In this document: in pieces, positions 18,075 to 26,995 of the stretch
Position numbering within the stretch: the first letter of the stretch is position 1
How the letters are laid out: each line of letters starts with the position of its first letter
Origin: Janthinobacterium sp. 64
GTDB lineage: Bacteria > Pseudomonadota > Gammaproteobacteria > Burkholderiales > Burkholderiaceae_D
Assembly: GCF_002813325.1 (NCBI RefSeq)
Contig: NZ_PHUG01000002.1
Coordinates: 124,001-188,000 of the forward strand
Direction: 5' to 3'
Length of the DNA stretch: 64,000 nt
Translations under genes and position numbers: made by a program
Notes under the pieces: generated by a model
What the model was told of the DNA's origin: nothing
Seen by the model: the letters and a program-made list of their open reading frames with translations, nothing else
The model's database searches: none

Positions 18075-18463
18075 TTACGAGCGGCCCCGGTTTTGCATGA
18101 CATCAAGTGCGGCATCCAGAGCCACAACAGCCTCGACCACGGTCCTTACCGCAGCGCGGTCGAACTCATGACTACGCTGAGAGTCATGTACGCCACTATT
18201 GAGAGAGCCCCATTCTATATTGGTACGCTCTCCTTGTGTCCGATATTATGGCTCAGGAGTGTCTACGATAGTCGTGGCGATTCAGGCCCATTCCAGGCCC
18301 TGGCGCACGATCGACGCATGGCGGGCATCGGTGCGCGGAGTTTTCTTGATATCCATCCCATCACTATCGAATACGCGACGATGGCGCACGGTACGGCGGC
18401 GTACAGTGCGAGGGTTCTTCCAGTACACTGCGTAGCTCGACTACAAAGCCAGGAAAAAAGACG
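18075..18463. other. Intergenic region upstream of lipoprotein and STAND genes
   Basis: About 390 bases between divergent genes; it should hold promoters for both. I see no insertion-sequence remnant, RNA gene or clear promoter match. An AGGAAA ribosome binding site lies at its right end. Confidence 0.4.
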
Positions 18464-18820
18464 ATGTTACGTTTGATGTTGCCACTGCTGGCCTGCGCGT
18501 TACTGGCCGGCTGCGCCCTCACCCGCGTTTCCGACGCCACGCTGGCGGCCGAAGTGGGCCAGCTGCACGCGGTCGGCCTGACCATGGACGCGGCCAGAAA
18601 AGTCGCCACGGAACAGGGCTTCGAGTGTAGTCCGTACATCAACCGGGACGTCTCGGTATCTACCCCGCAAGGCACGCGCAAGACCGACATGCTCGAATGC
18701 AGCAAGAAGTCGCTGGAACTGGTCTGCCCGCAGCGCCGCTACGTGGTGTTTAATATCGAACCTTCTACCGGCTTGGTGCGATCGGTTGGCAAGCGGTTCA
18801 ACCAGAATTCATGCTTTTGA
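18464..18820 (+). CDS. Small outer-membrane-type lipoprotein
   Basis: 118 residues. The signal peptide is MLRLMLPLLACALLAGC with a clear lipobox LAGC (modified Cys17). The mature part is small and polar with Cys pairs at ~54, ~79, ~90 and ~117. The start is supported by AGGAAA 8 nt upstream. No known family is recognised; it is probably an envelope lipoprotein. It is flanked by an IS66 tail, so it may be a passenger between two IS66 copies rather than part of a defence module. Its base composition is GC-rich, like the tra region. Confidence 0.75.
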   Translation: MLRLMLPLLACALLAGCALTRVSDATLAAEVGQLHAVGLTMDAARKVATEQGFECSPYINRDVSVSTPQGTRKTDMLECSKKSLELVCPQRRYVVFNIEPSTGLVRSVGKRFNQNSCF

Positions 18821-18833
18821 TGTCCAGATCAGC

Positions 18834-19063
18834 GTAAGCGTCCACTCTGCACCTTATTGAGTGCAGGGGCGTTTTGATCGATGATGGCGTCACACCGCTG
18901 GGAAGCGGCGTGATCTCAAAGGGCTGCTGGCAGGTTGCAGTTCCAGGGCAAGAAATCATCAACCCGATTGACGGGATGATCGGCGATATGCGTCAGCACG
19001 TGACGCAACCAGGCTTCGGGGTCGACACCGTTCAGCTTGGCCGTGCCGATCAGCGAGTAAGCG
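18834..19063 (-). pseudogene. Second IS66 tnpC 3' tail with element end
   Basis: Minus-strand codons read [19 protein letters not shown] and on to [18 protein letters not shown] with a stop at 18916-18918. This is the same part of IS66 tnpC as at 13262-13420 and in the same orientation. The GTAAGCGT end at 18834 and the shared GATGGCGTCACACCGCTGGG region match the first copy. The copies have diverged, so they are two different but related insertions or an old duplication. Confidence 0.75.
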
Positions 19064-19065
19064 CG

Positions 19066-19215
19066 CCTGACATCCAGAGAAACAAACGGCCGCGATGCTG
19101 GTCAAACCCACCTGACATCGTTTTCGAGAGCCCACCATGGCCAAAGCACTTCTTCCTGACGACCTGTGGGCGCTGATTCAGCCTTTGCTGCCAGCAGGAG
19201 CCGAGGTGCCCTGCC
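19066..19215 (+). pseudogene. 5' end of an IS5-family element (transposase N-terminus)
   Basis: From the ATG at 19137 the plus strand reads MAKALLPDDLWALIQPLLPA, the typical N-terminus of IS427/IS1031-type IS5 transposases. The preceding ~70 bases would be its left end. The frame stays open, but similarity stops after ~25 codons. It abuts the IS66 tail, so one element probably inserted in the other. Confidence 0.55.
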
Positions 19216-19590
19216 AGGCACCTGGTGTGCGATCTCGTAGCTGCCTGATCAAACGACGAGATCGGGTCTGGCCTGTCTATCTCCCCTGCCCTGCAGACAC
19301 CCACGCCGCGCGCTAGCAAAAGCCGGCCGTCCCTAGCCATAACTGCCGGCGAAGGATGGCATAGCTGACCGCAGCAGCAGCAGCAGCAGCAGCAGAGCGC
19401 ATACTTCAGAGCGCTATTTCGGCACAGTTGGTTACGATAAACTAGACCGTCATCTGTTTCGTTCGCTCGGCCACGCTCCGGTGGTGGACTGGTCATCATG
19501 AGCCTCCGAGCCCGACCAATTGCGAAAAGCAGTATTTTGAGCGTCTGGCGAGCTCTTGACGATTCACACCATGGAATTTGAATATGCCAA
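19216..19590. other. Gap downstream of the SIR2 gene, with a GCA trinucleotide tract
   Basis: No gene recognised. It contains a run of eight GCA units at 19371-19395 and otherwise unique sequence. The minus-strand frame across it (19050-19649) reads poly-Cys through the tract and is not credible as a protein. Confidence 0.5.
19371..19395. repeat. (GCA)8 simple repeat
   Basis: Eight consecutive GCA triplets plus one base. It lies in a non-coding stretch about 200 bases past the stop codon of the SIR2 gene. Repeat number may vary between isolates. Confidence 0.95.
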
Positions 19591-22500
19591 TTAGATCCCT
19601 CGTCTATGTAAATAGTCTTTGAGCCGACGGTAGTTCGCGCGTTGAACAAATTGTGGTGCGGCTTGTGCTATCTCGGTTAAACATAGGTCCAACTCTTGGG
19701 ACACCCACTGTTGGTCCGAAATCACAGCATTTAGTAGCTGCATCGCCTCCTCTGGAAACCGTTTGCAAAGTCCAGATCTTTGCAATAGAGATACCATGAA
19801 GTTAGGAGACTCAATTGGTATTAGCCAGTCCTTAACTGTGGCCAAGGCTGCTGGGAATTCACCTCTGGCAGCAATGACTAGCCGGCTCAACGATTCGGCA
19901 ATTCGCGGCGTAGCCAAGTCCCGAGATTTAGGCCATATTTGGAGCCAGAATGGCTGCGCTCGGTTCTTCCAATAGGCCTCACGCTGCTCGGCCGCACCAT
20001 CAAGTGCTTGGTACAGCGCCTGTGCGCATTTCTCCAATCCAGATGGTGGCAAAATACCAAACGCAGATCGGAAGTCCTCGATTGAGTATCCATCTGTCGG
20101 CCCCAACGCCGCAAACGTCAAGAATACAGCATATTGCTGACGACGTTCGCCAAGATCCGCGTAGTGTTTCGCGGCTTCTAAGAACTGAGTTTTAAAAGCG
20201 GTCATCAAGGGTTGATATAACCGTGGTGATAAGAGGAAACCTTCCCAAATAGGTCTTGCATCGTCTAAATTATTCCAATTAAACAGCGGCAACAGAAATT
20301 GATCTGTCCAAGCCCTATCTACACGAAAAAAAGCAATCAGCTGCGATGCCAGCAATACGCGGCCGTGACGGAAACGATCTACACCAACGTCGCATAAGGT
20401 ACCGAACAAGGGGCCAATGTCGGCTGGAAGCAGATCGTCGTCGTTGGGGTTCCGTTTGAACCAAAGATTAATCAAAGTCTGAGTAACATGGCCGATCGGG
20501 TGGTTGAACGCGGAACCCACCGGATCGTAAGTTTTGACGCCATTTCTCGTGATATAAGAATCCGTCCCAACCTCTAGTGGTAGCTTCAGCACACGATGGC
20601 ACAGCTCAAGCATAATATCCTCGCGGAGATTGCTCGACTTGGAGGCGGACTTTATCCACCAAGAAACTGAATGCGCTATCTCTTGGAGAACTGAATCTGG
20701 CATCGTCTGTACTAGGTGTGCGGCGAAATGCCAGGAACGTGAAACCGTAGCGTCCTCTGCCCAAGTCTGCAGAGCATCGCGCCACCTGCCTTTCGGCCAG
20801 ATGTCATCCCGTGCCAAATCGCAGAGCGCGGCTAAACTTGAAAAGAAGCGAGTGCGGCAAACGTCATGCCAGTTATCCTCGTCAAACGGTAGCCGTACCG
20901 AAGCTGGCTTTTTCAACCATTCAACGATATCGCGCCGCTTCCGAGGCGCGATATCAACGGCACGGCTGTCTTCATAATCTGGATCGCCGGTACCACTCAT
21001 CCAATGCGCGAACTCGTCGCGCTCATTCGCCGCTAGGTGCCATTCTGGGTAAGCTTCGGACAGTTCCCTCAGGCGAGCTGCTGCAAGCGCCCCCAACGCG
21101 ACACCGGACATGTTCAGTTTGGCCAAATGGAGCCATACGGAGTGAGACACTGTGCTAATCCAGCGATCCTGCTCATGGTCCTCCTCCTCCCCTTCCCGCT
21201 GCGGACCTACAAGGATCGCAGCCTCAAGACGCGCTTGAGCAGCGCCCTTCAACTTTCGCCCCTGCAGAACAAACAATCTGTACACCTCCCGTCTGGTGTT
21301 CGAGGACCATAGCCACCACGTGCCATCGGCCAGCAGCCAATCCACCCACTGCTCGGGCGGGATACACTCATCCTGGCTGGCGGCAAAAAAGGCCAAGCGT
21401 TTAAAGGAAGGGTATGGCAACTCGAACCAAGCAAGAGCAATTCGCTTCGCGCGCACACTGTCATTCACACGGACGGCATTCCATGCATCCCTCAGCATTT
21501 CAATCAGACTTACCCAATCATGAAACCCTTGGTTTTGCCAGTGCGGCGTGATTGAGGGAAGATCCCAGTCTGAACGATCACTGCGGTCATCGGCCCCGCC
21601 TAGCTCCCGCGAAAGGTCCAGCGCATCGCGCAGCAATTGCTGTAAGTCCTCGATCAGCAGTGGCAAGGCAGCCACCCAGGTTTCGTCGGTAAGGTCGTCT
21701 AGAGCGGAATGCACATTGTCAGAAGAAAGTACAAGTTCCCAGTCCACTAGCTGCCAAATCTGGGTTGGTTCGGCAGAACTCGAGTCAACATCGGCCCAGC
21801 GAAATGGTTTCTTCAAGGTCACCTTAGGAGCAAGTAATTCGCGCAACTCCAGCCGCACCGTAGTGGTTAGCCCCTCGCGTTTAAGTCGATTTTTCCAACG
21901 ATACAGATCTGGATCGCGCCACTGAGACTTTACCCTTCCACTCAGCATAAGGCGCCATAACGTGCGCATCAAGGCCCCAGGAACAGACATAGGCGCATAG
22001 AGGCGCATTTCATCCAATTCTGATATTTTCCCTTCTTGCTCCAGTGCAGCAATGCGATCTAAACCCTGCTCGATCAGAAAAAGCCACCTGTCGTGTAACT
22101 TCCCGCCCCGCTCCGCGATCCATATGATTAGTCTCGCGTCATTGAGATGCCGCACTAGCCAGCGGGCTAGGTGAAACATCGCGTCATCCCAATGGCTACC
22201 TGTGACGCCTCCAGAAGCCAGCAACATTGGCTGCGCGCAGTCATAAGGTGCAGGTCGGCGAACCAGGCTGAAGCGCAGTTTCGCATCAGCCTCAAAGCGG
22301 GGTGGGACACCAAATCGCGCCAGATCAGCATACCCGAAGCGCTCGTCCGCGAAGGACTCTAGTAGCCAATCCAGTGACGGGGCGGGGTTAAGATCTGCAA
22401 ATCGCTTAGCTGGCAACCCTGACTTATCTGACAAGGCCCAGAGCATCCGGCCTACGAAGTTATCTGACAGCGTACTGTCTTGTGGACGAGCTTGAGCATG

Positions 22501-23421
22501 TTTGACGATGATCGCCTCTTTACCCTGCACTCCGTCGCGGTGAGTGTTTGACCAAGCGACCAAGGTTTGGTGCAGCATTGAGTGGTTGTAACTACCTGCT
22601 GGGACGTTATAAAGAATAGGTGTTACGCCTTTGGCTTCCCACTCGAGTGTCGTCCGAAGCTCCTGTCCTGGTTCACAATCGCCCAACGCCCACGCCTGCG
22701 GTGTGACTTCGCCTAGCAACCGATCAGCTGCCAATGCGTCCATCATGTAGCGCAGAATTGGGTCATTGATGCTATAGCCCACAAAGCAAACCACGTAGTT
22801 CCGAAACAATTCGCTCACAAAGCGTGCCGCCCAGCGCTCAGTGAGATAAGCAGAGCCGAAATCACCACTAGTAACCACCAGACGATTCAGGACCGTTTCG
22901 TTCATCTTTTCGGGTAACAGCCCGTGCAAATAGACCACCCCATTCCAGCGACTATTTTTTGGGACCGGCAGCATTGGTGCTGCGTACGCTTCGAAGGCTT
23001 GGCCCGTGCGTCTGGCCGCCACATGAAACACGCGGTCGAAATTAGTAGTAACCAACCGCAGCGCATCGTTGCGGCCACGCGCTAGGCGCAACAGTGCTAC
23101 ATGCGTGTCAGTGGCGCCCTTACGGCGGAGCTTCGGTTTTAGCGCCCGCGCCAATGCGGTGCGGACAGCCAGACGCTGTCCAGGCAAGCGACGCTCAAGT
23201 AGTTCGAGGGTAGCGTCGAAATGCCCAGCCTCGAACGCCGCGCACTCAATCTCCGAACACTCCGTGCCATTCAGACGGTATATCTCTTTTACCAATCCAT
23301 TGAAGCCCGGCAGGCCAGCGGGATAGGAAATGCCAGCTCCGCAAAAAAAAACTACGCGACCCTCTTCGTGGGCTTGCAGCAACGCATCAGGTATGTCGGG
23401 GCCATGATTAATGAACTGCAC
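19591..23421 (-). CDS. SIR2-domain defence-associated sirtuin (DSR1-like, long helical C-terminus)
   Basis: 1276 residues; the start ATG at 23421 has AAGGAG upstream. The N-terminal ~280 residues are a SIR2 fold: FFCGAGISYPAGLPGF (GAG at 28-30), TTNFD (Asn127), YLHG (His166) and VGYSINDPILRYMM. Bacterial defence sirtuins of this layout (DSR1/DSR2, ThsA) deplete NAD+ on sensing phage and stop infection. The remaining ~1000 residues are Trp-rich and helical, in the style of the DUF4020-type C-terminal region of large SIR2 proteins, and would sense a phage protein. No partner gene (HerA, TIR or Argonaute) is adjacent, so it is probably a one-gene system. The family call is strong; the exact subtype is inferred from length. 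Confidence 0.87.
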   Translation of the reverse strand: MQFINHGPDIPDALLQAHEEGRVVFFCGAGISYPAGLPGFNGLVKEIYRLNGTECSEIECAAFEAGHFDATLELLERRLPGQRLAVRTALARALKPKLRRKGATDTHVALLRLARGRNDALRLVTTNFDRVFHVAARRTGQAFEAYAAPMLPVPKNSRWNGVVYLHGLLPEKMNETVLNRLVVTSGDFGSAYLTERWAARFVSELFRNYVVCFVGYSINDPILRYMMDALAADRLLGEVTPQAWALGDCEPGQELRTTLEWEAKGVTPILYNVPAGSYNHSMLHQTLVAWSNTHRDGVQGKEAIIVKHAQARPQDSTLSDNFVGRMLWALSDKSGLPAKRFADLNPAPSLDWLLESFADERFGYADLARFGVPPRFEADAKLRFSLVRRPAPYDCAQPMLLASGGVTGSHWDDAMFHLARWLVRHLNDARLIIWIAERGGKLHDRWLFLIEQGLDRIAALEQEGKISELDEMRLYAPMSVPGALMRTLWRLMLSGRVKSQWRDPDLYRWKNRLKREGLTTTVRLELRELLAPKVTLKKPFRWADVDSSSAEPTQIWQLVDWELVLSSDNVHSALDDLTDETWVAALPLLIEDLQQLLRDALDLSRELGGADDRSDRSDWDLPSITPHWQNQGFHDWVSLIEMLRDAWNAVRVNDSVRAKRIALAWFELPYPSFKRLAFFAASQDECIPPEQWVDWLLADGTWWLWSSNTRREVYRLFVLQGRKLKGAAQARLEAAILVGPQREGEEEDHEQDRWISTVSHSVWLHLAKLNMSGVALGALAAARLRELSEAYPEWHLAANERDEFAHWMSGTGDPDYEDSRAVDIAPRKRRDIVEWLKKPASVRLPFDEDNWHDVCRTRFFSSLAALCDLARDDIWPKGRWRDALQTWAEDATVSRSWHFAAHLVQTMPDSVLQEIAHSVSWWIKSASKSSNLREDIMLELCHRVLKLPLEVGTDSYITRNGVKTYDPVGSAFNHPIGHVTQTLINLWFKRNPNDDDLLPADIGPLFGTLCDVGVDRFRHGRVLLASQLIAFFRVDRAWTDQFLLPLFNWNNLDDARPIWEGFLLSPRLYQPLMTAFKTQFLEAAKHYADLGERRQQYAVFLTFAALGPTDGYSIEDFRSAFGILPPSGLEKCAQALYQALDGAAEQREAYWKNRAQPFWLQIWPKSRDLATPRIAESLSRLVIAARGEFPAALATVKDWLIPIESPNFMVSLLQRSGLCKRFPEEAMQLLNAVISDQQWVSQELDLCLTEIAQAAPQFVQRANYRRLKDYLHRRGI

Positions 23422-23659
23422 TCAGACTCCTTGGTTGATACCAAATCCAGGACGCTCGGAAATGTCGCAGGTAAAACGTTAAGTTCACAAATTTCGTTAA
23501 TTCATTGACGTTAATACGTCATAAATTTTAAGGAAATAATAACATTTTGATAGAGTGTCGGCAATATCATATGTAAACGTCCTAGGCATGCATACCTAAT
23601 CGAAGGATACAGAAAAATTCTCACCATTTTAGTTACGCGGATCCTCCGGTAAGGAGGTG
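23422..23659. other. AT-rich upstream region of the SIR2 gene
   Basis: It carries the SIR2 promoter; AAGGAG lies 9 nt before the ATG. No clear -35/-10 pair could be chosen. No gene is seen. Confidence 0.4.
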
Positions 23660-23790
23660 AATCGCCACCAGTTCACTAGACACTCACGAATCTCGCAAAA
23701 TGCTGCTTTTCGTAAGGCCGGGAGCAACTTGTTGTTGAAGCGGTGGCGTACGCGCCGTCACTGCCCCTCCTATCCCTGGTCCGGGTGATC
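23660..23790 (-). repeat. Dispersed repeat copy 2
   Basis: It matches 36399-36520 over ~100 bases: TTCACTAGACACTCAC, GCTTTTCGTAAG and GAGCAACTTGTTGTTGAAGC followed by GGTGGCGTACGC occur in the same order. Here no tnpB fragment remains next to it, so only the tail of the element is left. The 110 bases on to 23904 contain nothing I recognise. Confidence 0.6.
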
Positions 23791-23904
23791 TTACGTTAAC
23801 GATCCGCGACGAACGCAGGGGCGATATTTTTTCACGTTGTCTTTTTGCTTACCTGCAGACTCATTTACCAGCGATACATTCAGAAGTGGTGTCGGGCACT
23901 TTGT

Positions 23905-24678
23905 TTACTGGCAATGCGCTGGAGATATCTGAACGCCTTCATACTGTGCATAGTCGGGATAAACGTTTGTTGCTAGTCTTACCTTGCAGTCTTCGTCGAA
24001 CCACAGCAAATTATTATCGTACAGCGCATGTAAGTCTTTCCTAATCATGAAACCATCGCCTGCACTATTTTGTCCAGAACGCCAATTTCTTCCAGTTTTA
24101 TGCGCTGCGTCCAAAACTTGTCTAATTTTGCAGCCACTTACAATGCAACGGCCTTCACACGCAATAAAAACACTCTTACTAAATGCTTGTTGATCAGGCC
24201 GTACTTGGACTTCTGCGAACTTGGCAGCCCTAGTTTCTAATTGCTCTTTTTCAATATCACGAGAACGCGTTTCTATTAATTCCAATATTTCTTCTTTTCC
24301 TTTATTGAAGCGCCGAAGTCGCCCATTGGGATCTGTTCCATGAAGCTTGCTAAATTCCGTAGCTGTGATCGGATTTTTCCTCAAATCGGCATACCAATCT
24401 ACTTTTCGGTGAAACTCTCGGACTTCCTTTTTGCTTACTATGTCCTCAGTGCGAGTGACTCTCAGTACATCATTATCAGAAAATTTTCCTGCGGCAACCC
24501 CTCCGATTCCGTTTTCCCACATCAAAACTATTGCGCCAATAGCTGGTTGAGCAAGTTTTTCAAGGTCGTCTTCGTCCCTACTAAGTACAGCAATCCCACG
24601 CTCCAACCATCTATTATGCAGACTTTCGCCGGGATTTGTCACCTGATCAGTATTAATGGTGTAGGTATCTGGTAGCAA
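23905..24678 (-). CDS. HNH endonuclease with N-terminal PUA/EVE-like domain (type IV restriction-like)
   Basis: 257 residues. The start is the TTG at 24678, chosen because GAGAGGAAA lies directly upstream and no ATG fits. The C-terminal ~90 residues show an HNH_2-type domain: a CEGRC...SGC zinc pair, LDAAHKTG, then DGFMIRKDLHALYDNNLLWF. The N-terminal ~90 residues (SLHNRWLERGIAVL, then GAIVLMWENGIGGVAAGKF) resemble PUA-superfamily (EVE/ASCH) domains that read modified bases. Fusions of such readers to HNH nucleases cut modified phage DNA. The HNH call is good; the reader domain is inferred from pattern only. The gene stands alone and is AT-richer than its surroundings. Confidence 0.75.
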   Translation of the reverse strand: MLPDTYTINTDQVTNPGESLHNRWLERGIAVLSRDEDDLEKLAQPAIGAIVLMWENGIGGVAAGKFSDNDVLRVTRTEDIVSKKEVREFHRKVDWYADLRKNPITATEFSKLHGTDPNGRLRRFNKGKEEILELIETRSRDIEKEQLETRAAKFAEVQVRPDQQAFSKSVFIACEGRCIVSGCKIRQVLDAAHKTGRNWRSGQNSAGDGFMIRKDLHALYDNNLLWFDEDCKVRLATNVYPDYAQYEGVQISPAHCQ

Positions 24679-25167
24679 TTAAATTTCCTCTCAAGATTTT
24701 ATTGAAATAAGTCAATCAAAGATAAAAATACGATTCTACTATGTTTTTTTGAGATTTATTAATTTTCGATATTGAAAAATTCAGATAGTTGATATCGTTC
24801 TTTTGGGTTATTCTGAGTGAAAAAATTAAATGATCCGCTGGTTGTGCAGTTATTTAGTTTCGTGCGATCATATTCCTCGTCTTAGCCTGGCCCTGTTCCG
24901 TGCCTTCCCATAGCAAAACGCCTTGTGACGTTAATCTTAGGATTCGCGGGGCGCGGCGCAATCGATTCGAATCGTCTTTCGTATTATTTCCGTTCTACAA
25001 TGATGCATTTAAGTTAAAGTGTTGCGTTGATCGAGTGAGTCCGCAGCCGTTAACCGCCCAAGAGCATAACAAGTTGCCAATCGAAAAACTCACACATTGT
25101 CACATGCTTGTGCGAAAGTCCGCTTGGGGGGAAAGCCATCTGTCAGAATCAAGTCGCTGCAGCCATC
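24679..25167. other. AT-rich intergenic region upstream of the HNH gene
   Basis: The first ~150 bases are very AT-rich and should contain the HNH promoter. Between 24850 and 25167 I see no gene or element. A short plus-strand frame at 24900-25184 has no supporting feature. Confidence 0.4.
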
Positions 25168-25357
25168 AACTCTGGTGGCGATAGCCAGGCCGATCTGGAG
25201 ACGACCTTGTTCAACTATTTAAAGCTTTACAACCACCACATTCCACAACGAGTCATCGGTGCAAAAAACACCCATCCAGGCGCTCAAAGAATGGCAGCAA
25301 AAGAAGCCGGAGCTATTCGTGAAGCGCGTTTATGATGAAACGGGACTGGACATTTAA
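25168..25357 (+). pseudogene. IS481-family transposase 3' remnant
   Basis: The plus strand reads DLETTLFNYLKLYNHHIPQR, then after a frameshift near 25265 reads TPIQALKEWQQKKPELFVKR and on to DETGLDI with a stop at 25355. This is the well-conserved end of IS481-type transposases (LYNHHIPQRALG...PIQALKEW). Only the last ~60 codons survive. Confidence 0.75.
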
Positions 25358-25808
25358 TGTATATTAAATCCTTTAAGCTCCAAAGTTCCAAAGTTCCAAA
25401 TTTTCGAAGCATTAATAGTCGCTTTTCGAGTTTGTACAGAATCTTAGTAATGGGCTACAAGATAAGCCGACAGGGCAGTCTAGCCCTATTGGCTGGTTTG
25501 CGGGCCGTGGTATGCTACGGCAGAGGTTTATCGATCATTCAGAAAGGGCCGTGGATTAGTGAATATTTCAACCACCATTTTGTTGTCACATTGGGAAAAA
25601 GACTTAGGAGACGCTGAACGTCTTTGTGCAGATTTACTACGGATAGAGGCGTTTGAAGATGTTGATCCTCAACATCCACTTGGTGGCCCCGATGGTGGGA
25701 AAGATATTCTCTGCAGCAAAGAAGGCAATTCCTTTGTCGCTGCCGTTCATTTCCCGCGCGATTCTATTACTTTTTCAGCCACCACCAAGAAATTCACTTC
25801 CGACCTAG

Positions 25809-26995
25809 GGAAGCACTGATTTATTCATCTGGCACCGTTCCCTGCTGAGGTCCGACCTGAGACAATAACGGTATCGCCACCGTCCGCCATCGACCATGCA
25901 AAAGAGCTTTTCTGACCTTGAATATGCTGCCAAGAAGAAGCTGACGCGGCGCGACCTGTTCCTGGCCGAGATCGACAGCGTAACGCCCTGGGGCAAGCTG
26001 CATAAAGCCGTCGAGCCGTTCTATCCGAAGGTCGAGGGTGCCGGCCGGCCACCGATTGGACTGGCGCGCATGCTGCGCATGTACGTAGCCCAGCAATGCT
26101 TTGGTTTGTCGGACGAAGGTATCGAAGACGCGATCTCCGACAGCCAGTCCATTCGTGCTTTCGTCGGCATCGACCTGGGCCGCGAATCGGCGCCGGACGC
26201 GACGACCTTGCTGAAGTTCCGCCACCTGCTTGAGGCCAACGGGCTGACGCGCCAGATCTTCGACACGATCAACGGGCACTTGGCCGAGAAAGGCTTGATG
26301 ATGCGCGAAGGCACCATCGTCGACGCCACGCTGATCGCCGCGCCACCGTCGACCAAGAACAAGGATGGCAAGCGTGATCCGGAAATGCACCAGTCGAAGA
26401 AAGGCAACGACTGGCACTTTGGCATGAAGGCCCACGTCGGCGTCGATGCCGCTTCTGGCCTGGTGCATACGGTTATTGGCACGGCCGGCAATGTGGCCGA
26501 TGTAACCCAGGCGCACGCGTTGCTGCACGGCGACGAGACCGCCGCACTCGGCGACGCCGGCTATCAGGGCGTGGAAAAACGGCCCGAAAACATCGGCAAA
26601 TCGGTGACATGGCACGTGGCCATGAAGCGCTCCAAACGCAAGGCGCTGCCCAATAACAAACTGGGGCGCCTGATGGAAAAGTTGGAGCATCTGAAGGCCA
26701 GCGTGCGGGCAAAAGTCGAGCATCCGTTTCATGTCATCAAGAACCTATTCCGTCATCGTAAGACGCGCTATCGCGGCTTGGCCAAGAACACTGCACAGCT
26801 TTTTACCTTGTTCGCCTTTGCTAATCTGGTGTTGGCTGGACGGCGCTTTACGATCACCGAATCCCGTAGTCCGTCTTGATTGCAGAAAGACGCGCAACAT
26901 CGCCTCAAATTGAACGAAAAACGGGCTTGAACGGCGCGCCGGTCGGGTATTTGGCGCGCCAGCCTCGCCAGAAAACCGAATTGATCAGCGCTTCC
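25809..26995 (+). mobile_element. Intact IS5-family insertion sequence (1187 bp) with CTAG target duplication
   Basis: Terminal inverted repeats begin GGAAGCACTGATTTATTC on the left and GGAAGCGCTGATCAATTC on the right (read inward). Both sides carry the direct repeat CTAG (25805-25808 and 26996-26999). The 4-bp YTAR-type duplication is typical of the IS5 group. The single gene is intact, so the element may be active and recent. Confidence 0.93.
25896..26879 (+). CDS. IS5-family DDE transposase
   Basis: 327 residues, full length for the IS5 group. The N-terminal domain (DSVTPWGKLHKAVEPFYPK) is followed by catalytic Asp in TIVDATLIAAPPS, Asp in ALGDAGYQG, and Glu in KVEHPFHVIKN. All three DDE residues are present, and the gene fills the space between the inverted repeats. 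It is expected to act in cis on the element ends and cut at CTAG sites. Its GC content is higher than that of the gene it interrupts, which suggests a recent arrival. Confidence 0.95.
   Translation: MQKSFSDLEYAAKKKLTRRDLFLAEIDSVTPWGKLHKAVEPFYPKVEGAGRPPIGLARMLRMYVAQQCFGLSDEGIEDAISDSQSIRAFVGIDLGRESAPDATTLLKFRHLLEANGLTRQIFDTINGHLAEKGLMMREGTIVDATLIAAPPSTKNKDGKRDPEMHQSKKGNDWHFGMKAHVGVDAASGLVHTVIGTAGNVADVTQAHALLHGDETAALGDAGYQGVEKRPENIGKSVTWHVAMKRSKRKALPNNKLGRLMEKLEHLKASVRAKVEHPFHVIKNLFRHRKTRYRGLAKNTAQLFTLFAFANLVLAGRRFTITESRSPS

Noticed and set aside
19050..19649. 199-codon frame with poly-Cys stretch
   Set aside because: The poly-Cys comes from the GCA repeat read in reverse and the frame runs across two insertion-sequence remnants.
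25821..26732. 303-codon frame antisense to the IS5 transposase
   Set aside because: Common mirror frame in IS5 transposase genes; the DDE motifs are on the other strand.
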